A stretch of DNA of 64,000 nucleotides from Hetaerina americana (Eukaryota > Arthropoda > Insecta > Odonata > Calopterygidae). The position numbers and the translations under genes are program-made. The DNA lies in the NCBI GenBank assembly GCA_022747635.1, contig JAKTNV010000005.1, forward strand, positions 86,349,969 to 86,413,968, read 5' to 3'. Each line of letters begins with the position of its first letter. The first letter of the stretch is position 1. The notes beneath the pieces were generated by a model. That model did not search any database. It was not told where the DNA came from and was given only the letters and a program-made list of their open reading frames with translations. Positions 46,164 through 57,700 of the stretch are shown piece after piece.

Positions 46164-49020
46164 TGCACATCAGCGGATGCCTCCATTGAATGAACTTTCG
46201 CGATATACCCTCAAGCTCTTGTTGGGATTGAGGAAGTTATTTTTTCACTATCTCCTTGATGGATAGCTTCAACGAAACAGTGCCGGTAACCGCTTCTACC
46301 GTTAAGTAGGATTTTCCCCCTTTTAATTTCGTAATTCCTTGAAGCATCTGTTTTAAGCATCTCTCGCGCTTAATTTTAAAGACTCCCTTAAAGACTTGAG
46401 CATGAGAGCATTGAATGGAAATTATTATTTTGCGACATTTTTAAAGTGACACGTTTTTTCACGTATGATTTCCGATTACTTCATTTTCTCGTGAGAACTA
46501 AGATTTACTCGAATGAATGAAGTTGTTCATCAGTGTTAACGCTGATTAAAACAATTATTTCATTCATGTTTTGGTTCGATGAGCGTTTTTAAATTGTGGT
46601 ATGTTTTTTAGTATGTGTGATGGTTATTTTTTTACAATTTGAAACTCAAAAAAAAAAACATGATTTTCATTGATATTGGTGTGAAATTTTTTAAAGAAAC
46701 TCATAAGTGGGTAATGATTTATGGTGGAAAATGCATTTTTTATGACCACCTCGATCATGTTAACCGCGATGCATGACATTGACGTGTGTTCGTATTCCGA
46801 GATGTTTAAAAACATTTTTGAAGAACGTATGTCGTAAAAAAAAAGTCATACGAGAAGCTGTGAAAGGAGACAATTACGTCATCCGTAAAACTGCAATGGA
46901 AGAACGTCGTCTTTCCTCGCCTTAAAAATCATTTAATTGTGACAGTCGTCGGCGTGCATCGCCAAGTAGCGAGGGTTGCCAAGTACCTCCCGGCATCTGC
47001 TGTGTTCTAGGCCGGGGCCTCTGGTTGACTGGCCGGTCCCGGTCGTGGGCGTTGCTTGTTCTCGCGGCGAAATCTCGGGCGCTCCTCATCGACGACGTGG
47101 CCGTGCGTAGTTGGCAAGTGCAGGGAGGGCTGGTTGGGGAGCTATGGACTTTAAGAGGGGATCCATGGGGGTTATTCGTTTTTGCGCATCACGCGGCGAG
47201 TGCTATCGGTGGGCCCATACTCTTCTCCCATCCCCCTCACCCTCCATGTGGGTGATGGTCTATTTCATGTCGGTGATGCAACGAAGGGACCTGGCTATTA
47301 CCGTGCTTGTTTCCGACTGAAATTGTATTTAAAAAAGTCTGAATTTTTGGCTGAGGCAGGAAACTTAATATTTTTTCTCTTTTCCTTTTTTTTCACTAAT
47401 TTCTTCCACCATGTACCCCATTCTCGCCAGCTTATTCCGCTATTGTTACCATTATCAATGTTATTCATTGCTCTTATCTTCCTTCTAGGCTTCTAACATA
47501 CCTCGTCTTAAGTATCTCTTCCACTAAATTTACCCTTGTTTTCCTCTCCGTGCCCATTCCAAGAAATCAGCAATTCTTCCTTGTCGGCTCGGAAACAATA
47601 CAAAGAGTAAGAAGTAGGACAAATAAGGCAAGCTTTCTCACGATGTTGGCATATATAATCGTATACGGCCTCACATTCATTTCTTAAGTCGTTGGTTAGA
47701 CGGCGTGGTCCTACGGAAGAGGCAAGAGGACCTCACCTTCATGATTGCAGAACTCTCCATTTACTCCTGATTTTCCTTCTCACGCGTGAAAGTTTAATCT
47801 TTAAGGTTTAATGACCAAATTCCCCCGAACAATATTAAATAGCGACCAATAGCGTTGTCAAGGATGACATTCATTCTGATTCCCTCGCGTTTAAACAAAA
47901 CCATGTTATGGTTAAAATCATAACTTATCCACGCGGAGAAACGTGGTTAAAAATGAGCACTACAGTCTTGTAGTAGCAGCGACTGAATCTGTGAAACTGC
48001 GCGTGGAAAGGGTTGTGGACCTAGGCTTCGAGGCTAAAAAATAGGTGGTTGTTTACGAATCCGAATCCTTTCGTGTGTCACATTTCTATTAGCAAATGTT
48101 TTCGGGTTGATTAGAAGAAGAATGGAAGAATCAAATCACGGCAAAGGAACAGTTTGCATAACTTAAAAGCTACTTAAAAAGTTTTCTCTCCGCATAAAAT
48201 TTGCCAGTTGCTGCATTTCCCGTTTCGCGGTTGGTTGGGGTCCCTCCTCGGGAATCAGGGCGTCGGGCCCGTCGTATCTGCTACGCTCAGATTTCACGTG
48301 AGAGAATTAATCTGAGGATAATATAAATATTATCATACGTTGAGGAACAAGCCATTCATTGCTCTTGGTCACACATATGTATAACTTCAGTCTACTCACC
48401 AAGGCCGAGTTTTATTTCACACTCGTCGTTTCTCGGGGGCCGTCGATGAGCAAAGAAACCTTAGTTCTAGTGAAAGGTCACTTATTCGTCATTTATCCGT
48501 GAGGTGAGGGAACGTGCTCGTTAAATGTCGTTCTGTAATGAGTCTTTTTGTCTCGAGTCTCAATGTCTTGTAGTGTGTAAGTCTCGTGAATTGTACGAAT
48601 CTTGAGAATAGTTGGTTGGTAACCGAGTGGCTTGGACAGAGTTTTTTCTCTCGTCCCTAGTCGCAAATGGTGATATGCAACCATCTACTTCCGAGACTTA
48701 AGAGAGACCCGATATCTTCATTCCTGCAGCTATGAAATAACGCATGTTTTGAAACTTGGGACTTGAGATTCGAGGCCTAAGACCCATTTTAGAACGCCCT
48801 TAATGCTTCCAATGGACCACAATTAACAATGTATCCTAATAAGGTAAATGTTGCCGTAATTGGCTCTGTGTTTTAAATTTTTCAGTTGATTAATTATACT
48901 ACCTAAACCAGAGGGATAGCGAAGCCATTTAAGTTTACCCAACCCGAACGATAAAGTGATGAGATTTAAATTACAAGGAGACTTCTACTTGATTAATTTC
49001 AGGAAGGCAGGGTCTTTGTA
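46164..49020. other. No gene recognised
   Basis: AT-rich apart from a GC-richer patch at 46950-47260. No domain could be assigned to the short frames. Confidence 0.45.
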
Positions 49021-49021
49021 A

Positions 49022-49067
<46 letters not shown>
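49021..49067. repeat. (TA)n microsatellite
   Basis: About 47 bp of TA with one TT interruption near the left end. Confidence 0.9.
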
Positions 49068-49069
<2 letters not shown>

Positions 49070-49960
49070 TGCTACATAAATATACGACGTTTTAGTGAAC
49101 ATCATAGACTCGAGGCTTGCCCAAGTTGCGTTCTGATATTCAATGTGAGCCGACCTTCAAGGCCGGACCAACAACTGTGGATGACCTACTTGTCATCCGT
49201 GCGTGTTGGAATTAAAGTAATTGGAGGGATTACTGCCGGGCGTATTGAATTAATTCTTGGCGTGGGGTTTCGTTTTAGCTGTTTGGTCACGCGAAGTGGC
49301 ATCTCGGATTTACGACCAGTGTCATAAGGTCCTGCAATATAATTGGACCATTCCCAAGTCGCCCTCTACACAATTGGCTTGATCGTCAGGCTCACTGGAA
49401 AATATATTTCCCGAGAACATTTGAATTCCCGTTCCAGTCACTGCTCCCGAGCCTCGTGACTTCAACGTTCGAATATTCGCGATATTCCTATTGCGGTTCC
49501 GATTAATTTCTCAGCCTTCCTTGGGTCAAATTACTCACAAATATCTCTGACATATCCGAGGATGGATGTGTGTCGACTTGCGATTCAGGAAATAGGTGCG
49601 AAACTCGCAATAGCGTTGAAAATTAATCATGCTGTTGGATTTTACGAACTGATTTCAAATGATTTTATAAATTAATTGAATTCTGTCGATTCCCCGAATG
49701 TTCTTCGACCTAATCCTTAATGTATTTTCCAAATGCAACACCACGGAGTTTTTTCCTTTGCCGCGTCGTCGAGGTTTTTGCGGTCGTATGCCTTCTGCCG
49801 CGGCTTCAGTAAGGCGGTTGGAGTGCAGTAATCCGCTGAGGGTCGTTGGTCTAAATGAATATTTATTTCAACCTACAAAGTGTGACAATCTCCTTTTATG
49901 TGGAGTTTATTATTATTTTTTAAGAATTAATATTTGTCATAAACTAGGTTTGATTAAAAT

Positions 49961-50396
49961 TTGAGTCCTTTGATGGAAGCCAGTTTAGCAGAAAGCGTGT
50001 CCATTTCGCGTTGAAGCGTCACACGTAATCTTTCAGAGAAAATGCAATTGGCAGAGAATCGAATTCAGAAGAAATGTCGGTTAAATGAGCTATTCATGAG
50101 CGTGAGATATGCATTCAATGGCAATTTTAAGATCAAAAGTATACGTAGCTGATTCTGCGATACTGAAACAATGAGACATTTGAGTCCTTTGATGGAAGCC
50201 AGTTTAGCAGAAAGCGTGTCCATTTCGCGTTGAAGCGTCACACGTAATCTTTCAGAGAAAATGCAATTGGCAGAGAATCGAATTCAGAAGAAATGTCGGT
50301 TAAATGAGCTATTCATGAGCGTGAGATATGCATTCAATGGCAATTTTAAGATCAAACGTATACGTAGCTGATTCTGCGATACTGAAACAATGAGAC
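49961..50396 (-). repeat. 219-bp tandem duplication
   Basis: The segment starting TTGAGTCCTTTGATGGAAGC at 49961 is repeated from 50180 with a period of 219 bp. The copies match to GAAACAATGAGAC at the end of each. One difference was seen (AAAAGTATAC against AAACGTATAC). On the minus strand each copy can be read, after a TGA, as a frame containing SERLRVTLQREMDTLSAKLA then SIKGLK. In the copy at 49961 this ends in F and a stop, which would make a plausible coiled-coil-like C-terminus. A splice-acceptor-like TTTTCTCTGAAAG precedes it. No protein family was recognised. Confidence 0.9.
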
Positions 50397-51116
50397 TTCT
50401 TTCCTAAATTTTACGTGAATTGAATTTGAAAAGCGATTTCTCTCTTAATATATTTGAAACAATTCACATGTTCTAGACTCTTCGTTAATACTGTTCTTAG
50501 GCATCTAAGAGCTCTAATCAAGTCCTTTTGAAAATAGTAGCGTCTTCCCGAATGCAATTTCTTACATACATACTTGGAATTTAAATACGATGTTCGTCAT
50601 AAGGCTACATTGTCCAAAGTTTTAATGTAAAATTAACAAATGCATAACCCGGTTATGTAAAATTGTATCCCTTTTGCACGGGTTCGCAACACTCTTAAAT
50701 ACATGTATGTCGAATGCCCTGTCATTCCAACGCGAAAGCAAATCGTTCGAGATTGGCGTTTTTTTTAAAATAATACAATTCTATATTTTGAGTTACAGTC
50801 GTAGACACCTAATCCATTTTCAGTCGTGCACTGTTAGGAGGACATTTTCTTGCCCACCCTCTGTTTCGTCATCCTTGCTCTAATAGATTCGCCCTGGTAA
50901 TGGCCGCCCCCTTACCCCCAAACTAGAGGTGCGGCCCTCGCCTGGTAGCTTACGAGTGTGGAGGAAAAAGACGGTTGAATCATCCGCCTTCCGTCATAAT
51001 TTCTTGGGAATTATTTCCATTTAGCGTGTTGACGAGTGAAGTGTAGTGTTTGGTGCCCGTGAATGCTTACGAGTTGGTAACTTTCATAGGTGTAGCCGTC
51101 CAAATTCGTGGAGTTG
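50397..51116. other. No recognisable feature
   Basis: AT-rich with short frames only. Confidence 0.45.
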
Positions 51117-51160
51117 GTGTGTGTGTGTGTATATATATATATACACACACACGTGTGTGT
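51117..51160. repeat. Compound palindromic microsatellite
   Basis: (GT)7(AT)6(AC)5(GT)4. The first three blocks form a nearly perfect self-complementary sequence that can extrude as a cruciform. Confidence 0.9.
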
Positions 51161-51385
51161 GGGGAGGTCGCGGTAATCTAGGCGTTGGGCTACTGATCAG
51201 AGGGCCAGGGTTTGATTACCGGGCTAGTCTCTCTGTGCGCTGTCAGCCCCACCCAAGCTGCGTGAGGGTTAGGGTGCCAGATCTTCCTGGGAAACCATAA
51301 TCGGCAGAAGAAAAGAAAATTGCCCCCCCTACCCTGATGTGTGAAATACTGGGTGAACTCTACCATCACCTACCATACCGAACTT
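51161..51385 (+). mobile_element. tRNA-derived SINE-like repeat (family S2)
   Basis: GTAATCTAGGCGTTGGGC resembles a box A region and GGGTTTGATTACC at about 51208-51220 a box B, with tRNA-like spacing. The body continues with CCAGATCTTCCTGGGAAACC and CCCCCCTACCCTGATGTGTG, a combination that recurs around the mariner at 27004-27756. No clear target duplication was found, and the 3' end is uncertain. Confidence 0.6.
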
Positions 51386-51461
51386 CGGGTTGATTACTGT
51401 GTTTATATATATAGGCGCATATATAAGAGACGTTCCCCACCATTCCTGCGCGCGTGTGTGT

Positions 51462-51527
51462 ATATATGTATGCATGTATGTATGTATGTATGTATGTATG
51501 TATGTATATATATATATATCTATATAA

Positions 51528-51601
<74 letters not shown>

Positions 51602-51606
51602 TTGGA
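51462..51606. repeat. (ATGT)n and (TA)n microsatellites
   Basis: About eight ATGT units, then TATCTATATAAATATA variants and a pure TA run of about 27 units. Confidence 0.92.
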
Positions 51607-52866
51607 TTATGGGAAGACCCGCTCATTCATTTGTGCTGACGGCACATTTTGCTGTGGATGACCAGCGCAATAAACCTACCCGAAGTGCTCCACAACGTCG
51701 CGGAAGTACTTTTTGCCAAGTCCGTTGCCATGGGACGGCATCTTTTATCTTTTTTTTGCAAGCCCTCGCCACTCGTAAAGCGATTTGTCTCCGTTGCACT
51801 CAGTTACTCCGTCCATTGGATCTTCTGCGGCCCGACTCGAAGTATCTCGTCCTGTTTCCTCCCCTTTCACGAAATTTAAAGAGGATCTGCACATCGAGTG
51901 TTTGTTATCCATCGCCGGCGATACGATAGTTAGAATGCGTTCGCTTCATGCGTGATATTGATTCCCCGGTTAATAGTTTCCATGGTTCCCGTTCTTAATT
52001 ATGGATCGGCGGATGGGACATTTCACGGTTCAACCATGCGCCGTAGTAAGTGCTCTTGTCCCCACTAATTAGATTTCCAGTGGACTTATCTTAATGGGTG
52101 CCTTGGTCAAGGGATGGAGAAACATAATTATCAGTCATATTGCTTAGTACCTTAGCTCCAGGCTCTATTTGATTGATTGATGGTGTCTTTGGCCTAATAT
52201 TCTTTGGATGTGTCATTTCCTGTGCACAATTCGCGCTTAGTTTTTTGTTAAATTTACCTCAAATATTCACGAATTCTCTATCCTTATTTTTGAAGACTGC
52301 ATATAATGTATATCGTAATGAAGATTGTATGCTTACGTGAGGATGAGAGTAGGCCGTCAATTGAGAATGTTGTTCCCAAAGTGTGGTGTGTTGAGTGCAT
52401 TTAGTTCACCAAGTGATCAGAGCAGCAACAACCCAAAGCGCTCTCTCGTCACCAGTCCTCGGCCAGCGGCGTGCCAAGGTGTTGACATAGCGTGCAGTCT
52501 GATTGCCACGGGGAAATGTGTGTGGCGCGGCGCGTGAATGAACTCGCCCTACTTCCCACCCGGAGTCCCGGGAGGTAAATGTCAGAGCGACTCCTCCATT
52601 AGCGCCTCACATCCGTTCCCACGGCTTTGTAATCGTTGCTTTAAAACGAGTCAAAACAATAAGAAGAGCCAGCCATATAAGTAAGCAGGGGCAGGGAAAT
52701 TCGTGCCCGGAATGGTTAGGTACATACGTGTACAAATACTATTCGTTTAGGACCGTGAAATCATTTTACGCAAAGTGTTATCGTATTAATAGAGCAATGC
52801 GCGTCGTCTTCCATGAACGCCAACATGTGAAAAATAACATTAACTAACCCCTTTGCTTTCGAATAC
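51607..52866. other. No recognisable feature
   Basis: Frames of 61-106 codons at 51609-51929 show no motif. The region around 52400-52600 is moderately CpG-rich. Confidence 0.4.
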
Positions 52867-52868
52867 GC

Positions 52869-52906
<38 letters not shown>

Positions 52907-52926
52907 TTATTTATTTATTTATAAAA

Positions 52927-53233
52927 GGGGATCGAGATGGTGCGGGGGCTAACGTACTGGCTTCCCACCCTGAGGGCGCGGGTTCAAATCCCGGCGGTGT
53001 TGAATATTTTTCAGAGGTATCTCGATCCCTACTTGAGGTGCTTTGTGGAGGGCACTTTGAGTGAGTACGCCGTCCGTCGGATGGGACGTTAAGCCGCGGA
53101 CCCCTTGGCGCCTTTCGTAAAGAGTAGGCTAATGCCGACGCCGGGTTTCTCTCCACCCTTCATCCTTTCCTGTCCTTCCCCTATGGCGCAAATGACCTTA
53201 GCTGTCGGTCGCCTCCCCTCAAAACTACTACTA
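52927..53233 (+). mobile_element. Full-length young SINE (family S1)
   Basis: Starts GGGGATCGAGATGGTGCGG. Box A and box B (GGGTTCAAATCCC at about 52980-52992), the central segment GTCGGATGGGACGTTAAG and the 3' block GCCTCCCCTCAAAACTACT are all present. The 12-bp duplication TTATTTATAAAA flanks it at 52915-52926 and 53234-53245. The insertion lies next to a TA/TTTA microsatellite (52867-52920), whose end forms part of the duplication. Confidence 0.95.
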
Positions 53234-53245
53234 TTATTTATAAAA

Positions 53246-53370
53246 ACACATGTAGATTTTTAAACGATGGAGACACAAAGAAAGGACACTCTTAATATGT
53301 TATTTTGACGTTTCGACGGCTCGGCCGACGTCTTCAGAATCTCGTCGTGTGTGTGTAGATATATATCTGA
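53246..53370 (-). repeat. Hammerhead-like repeat, copy B
   Basis: On the minus strand CTGAAGA (53337-53331) is followed by a hairpin, CGGC-CGA-GCCG with flanking pairs, and GAAACGTC (53314-53307). AAAATAACATATTAAGAG and GTGTCCTTTCTTTGTG follow downstream. This is the clearest of three copies (others at 26674 and 63361). CTGANGA, a stem, then GAAA is the hammerhead core; ACGT after GAA is self-complementary, as expected of the very short helix III in ribozymes of Penelope-like retroelements. Helix I is poorly formed (about two pairs). Confidence 0.5.
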
Positions 53371-53654
53371 CGCGCGTCCTCTGTAGTGTTGCTTTTACAT
53401 TTATTTGCGACTCTAAAAATATCCTGAATGGAGCGTACAAGTCCTTGAAGTCTAAAGTTAACACATTTTGTTAAGTTACCCTTTTACAGTTATCCTGTAT
53501 TTTTAAGTATTTCGGTTGTTAGTTTACCTGCCCACGTATCCAGATTTATTTGATTATTTCCCCAAACTTCGATTTGAACGTGGAAGGCCTGTAGGTTATC
53601 ATCCATTGACTTTTTTTTATTCATTAATCTTGATTGTGTGGAGTGTTAGTGCGT

Positions 53655-53760
53655 ATATGGGCTGGTGGAGAGCGGTCGCATCTACTGGCCGGAAGGACTC
53701 CGGTTTAAATCTGGTCGTCATCCCTGCCCGGTTTCACCTAAGCTTTGTGAAGATTTTCGG
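53655..53760 (+). repeat. Possible tRNA-derived SINE head
   Basis: TGGTGGAGAGCGG fits the box A consensus and CCGGTTTAAATCTGG resembles box B, 35-45 bp apart. A relic of a third tRNA-derived SINE is likely; no 3' end or target duplication was found. Confidence 0.4.
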
Positions 53761-54736
53761 TGGACCTTTCAGATCTGAGAAAGCGTAGGTATCAAAGGAA
53801 ATAAGGAACTGCCCACCATTACGAATACAATATTAATTTGCATAAGTATCGCACGCCGCCTTAGGGCTTTCTGCGAGATGAACTCTCCTTCCTTCTAGAC
53901 TGTGGCCATTGGTTATTTTTATGCTTCTTTAGGGGGATGGGGCACTTAAGTATGGACGTTTCCCAACTGGATGACGGGAGTTGTCGAAATGTTTTTAATG
54001 GCGGAGTGAAATTTTTCTATAAAAGATAGGCGAGAAGGAATTTGTGTTTCGTCTATGAAGCACTTTCACGAATGTCAATGGCTGTGCGGAGAAGGGGGAG
54101 TGGGGCGGCGTCCGTTTCAGAGTTCTTCGGGCTGAGACTCAACACCTCCCTCCAGAGATACGGTAAGAAGTTAAATACGTATCCCAGAGGCAAGGGTCAC
54201 TGCACTAAACCGATGCAGTGCGTTTCTTATGCGCCCAATTCGCGTTCGTTGTTAGCTGAGAACGAACGAGAGTCTAATCCAATAATGTGTTTCATTAGTA
54301 TATCAACGTCGCGTGATCAAAAAACTGGCGAATATTTTATCAGGAAACGGGCGACACACTTCTTCCTACGGCAATGTCTACGCAAGAACGAATTTAGAAA
54401 TTTCTTCAAAAAAGTGCTCAGCCGTCCTATTAATTGAAAAAAATCGAAGAGAAAATTAATAATACTGTCGATTCAGGGACCTGATAATGGCCGGTGCAGT
54501 GCAATAGATCATAATTTTGAACGTGTATCGTATATAAAATGAAGTGAAAGAATTGGTTTTCCAAACTCTTTCATTTCCTATTATTTCGACATTTCTGACA
54601 TCAAATTTGCGTATTTAACGTTTATGTAATTGTTTGTCAAGAAAAAGAACAGCGATGCCTTGATTCTGCATAGCTCTCGCTGATTTAACTCAACCGTTGT
54701 CTTGTTTCGACGATAGTTTCCTGTTCTAGAGGGGGG
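53761..54736. other. No gene recognised
   Basis: A 131-codon plus-strand frame at 54042-54437 has no recognisable motif. Otherwise AT-rich. Confidence 0.4.
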
Positions 54737-54775
54737 GCAGCCATTTCGAGACTCTGCAATTCTCGAAATGGCTGC
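54737..54775. repeat. Perfect 15-bp hairpin
   Basis: GCAGCCATTTCGAGA at 54737-54751 and its exact complement at 54761-54775, separated by 9 nt. A stem this perfect and GC-balanced stands out in AT-rich DNA. There is no T-run after it. Confidence 0.85.
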
Positions 54776-57700
54776 GTCGACAATGACGAACTCAGGACGT
54801 CACGACATAATCAATTAACAGTGCCTATCGCATTTGCAAGAGTGGGAAATTACTAAGGTTCCAACGGCACAAGCCTCTATGTAGTCTATGAGCGCCTTTT
54901 TCGAAATGCACCCTAAATAGATCCTTAGAGCACATCTCCGGGTGGGAGACCTCATAGGGCCGACTTCGTCTTGAAGATGTTCCCTGTGAGGGAAGTAGAT
55001 AGCTCTGCAGAATCAAGCGGCAAACGCCGCGGAAGGGGGTACGCTGGAGCAGAAACAAGACCCGAGCAAGAGTAGGTCAGTTCAACGAATGAAATAAATT
55101 TAAATGAAATCAAGTGCTCGAATACTTTTACAATACAGTACATTTAGGAGAAGGAACGGACAAAATAAATATTAATCGCTGCTGGATTGAGTTTGACGGA
55201 ATACTCTTAATTTTGTTTTACTCTCGTCTTCACATAAAAAGGAGGTTGGTGAAATTACTTTCAATTTCGCATGTGATATTTTTTTATGACTCCGTTGACT
55301 TTTTCCCTCTCGCCTTCTTCGTGCATACTAGATCCACGTGCGTGCCCTTCACAACGAAAACTTAAGTCATGCGAGACGGAAATTCGTTCAACCGAAGCAA
55401 AATGCCACAGAGTGGTACGTGGATATGTTTGTGTGAAGTTGAGGACGTGTTGTTTGGGGGTGCACCTGCGCGACCGCTCTGGAGTAGTTTCATCTATTCC
55501 CCCCACCCCCCATCTCGCAAACCGTTTCCCATCGACTACTTGAAAACGCGCCCGGGTGGCCGTCGTCCTCGCGACGGAAAACAGTTTCCCTTGGGAACGA
55601 GGGCGCCTCCGCCGCGGTTGACTTTGATATGAAAATCCCAGAGAAATGAATGAGTGTCAAAGAACTGTCTCCCGCTTCGTTGGATCGTCGTCCCTCGTGG
55701 GTTTAGGCTTTTGGCATACAATGGGAATGAAACTAGGGAACGCGGCGTGGCGGGGACTTGATTCGGCGTGGGGCGGATCGGATAGTCCGGAATGGGATGA
55801 ATCTTACTCCCGACGGTTATGGGGGCGTAGCGACCCGTTATCGCCCTCCCCACCGTGACCCCGCCTCGCCTGCAACCCAAAAAAATTACTGGCGGTCTGC
55901 GTACGTATTCCGTCGGAGGCATTGGTGGTAAGTTTGCAAATTACTCTTTGAGCCTCCAGAAGGGTGTAGATCGTTAAGAAAATCGATTAAGATGATAATA
56001 AGATCGATTAAGAATGCCAGTTTCAACATATTACCCCTCTGATGCCAGGATATTGTTCTGTGTTCTGTTTGGATATTCAGGATGAACTCGAAACTGACAA
56101 AATTTCGACTTCATTGCTTAATTGATTCGACTTTATTGATTAATCCTGAATTGTTTTGTCGAGTTAGTTACGTCACAATCTCTGTATTGTCGAGGAATGA
56201 CAATGTCGAGGATACGGAATCAATAATAAATCTCCTGGCGTTTCTTTCTCATTCTCACCCATGCGTTTAAGAACTTTGTTTTGTCTACGAGGTTTAATTT
56301 GAACTGTTGACTGTCCAGTATTTTTTTTATAATGCTCCACGATTGAAACTTTGAAGCTAGTGTTGGGAACTGATATATTAAAACTTGCATGGCTTCCTAA
56401 GTGGCAAGTATATCAACCCAGGCGTTTACATACTGACTGTGAATTGAACTCTTAACGACGTTTCTGATGGCAGACGTGGTTTACGACTAATCGGTTGCGA
56501 GATAGAGAGGAGTCACTCACGTGACGTCACAGGATCCGATGAAGCTGCACTCTCGAGATACTGGACCGTTGTGTGCCATCTCAGCGAAAAAGACCGGGAG
56601 AATGACGGGAGAGAGTTTAACTCCGTTTCGAATGTTAAAAAGTGTGAAGACACACCGAAACCGCGAGTAATTTTCCATTGTATCCCAAGAGTACTTGTGA
56701 GTAATAGACATGATTGAAATGATTAGCCTAGGTGTTTAAGAAGATTTCCAACCCAATCATTCGGTCCGTTCACTCACAGAAGAGGAGAGAGAGGGTTTGA
56801 GCGGATCGTTTTGTCCAATAGGAAGTCGGTAACCGTGAAAACCGTGGACCGTGGGTTAATCACTTGTATTTCGAGTGCCCTGATACCGACGCCCGTTTGA
56901 ATGCGCTTATTTTAATTTCTAAGAAGCCCGGAAACCATCGAAAGGTGTATACTTTAAATGTTTGGTTTGGTGGTGTTGTATTTGATTAGGGTGAGGTTCG
57001 AGGACTGGTGACCTTTTCTAGCCTTCAGATGAGGGATGGTTGACCCCGCGTGGACTCGCGACTTGTGCAAGACTGTTGTGCTGTCTTCACTCAGGGAAGG
57101 GGGCAGGAATCACGTCGAATCAAGGTCAAGACTCTAAGGCACCTATTACATGTCGTCACTCAAAATCTCGCTTCCAAGTGATCAGTGCCCTTCACCATGT
57201 GGTGTCTGTCTACCTTTTGGTTGCTATCCGATGTCCGTGTTTGTGTGGAGAAGAAAGGATGGAATAAGACAGGGATAGAGAGGTAATGCCAAGTTTTAAA
57301 TGCTGTGGTGGAAGTTAAGTGGTTGGCGGGTGAAGTCAGTAGTAGTCATAAAGAGTGGGTGTCATAAAGAGTGGGTGGGAGGGAGGAGGAGGGATAGTGG
57401 GGTTGCGGGATGTATTTATTCTCCCTTCTGCTGATTGAATGAAGAATGTTACGTCGTAGGGGAAGAGGAAGGAAGGAGGTTTGGCGTTTTGGGACGGCAC
57501 GAAGGCAGGCAGTTGAAGGAATTCACTCGGGGCAAACAGGATAGATAGTCCTCTCGATTCGTAACATATTATCACTCATAGGTACAGTCGAAAACCTGCC
57601 TTCAACAGGAAGTTTAACAATGTTAATCTTATGCGATGTCCTTGCGTCCCTCATTTTTTAACTCCAGTTTTATGGTCGTTTTTTGTTTCCCATTACCATT

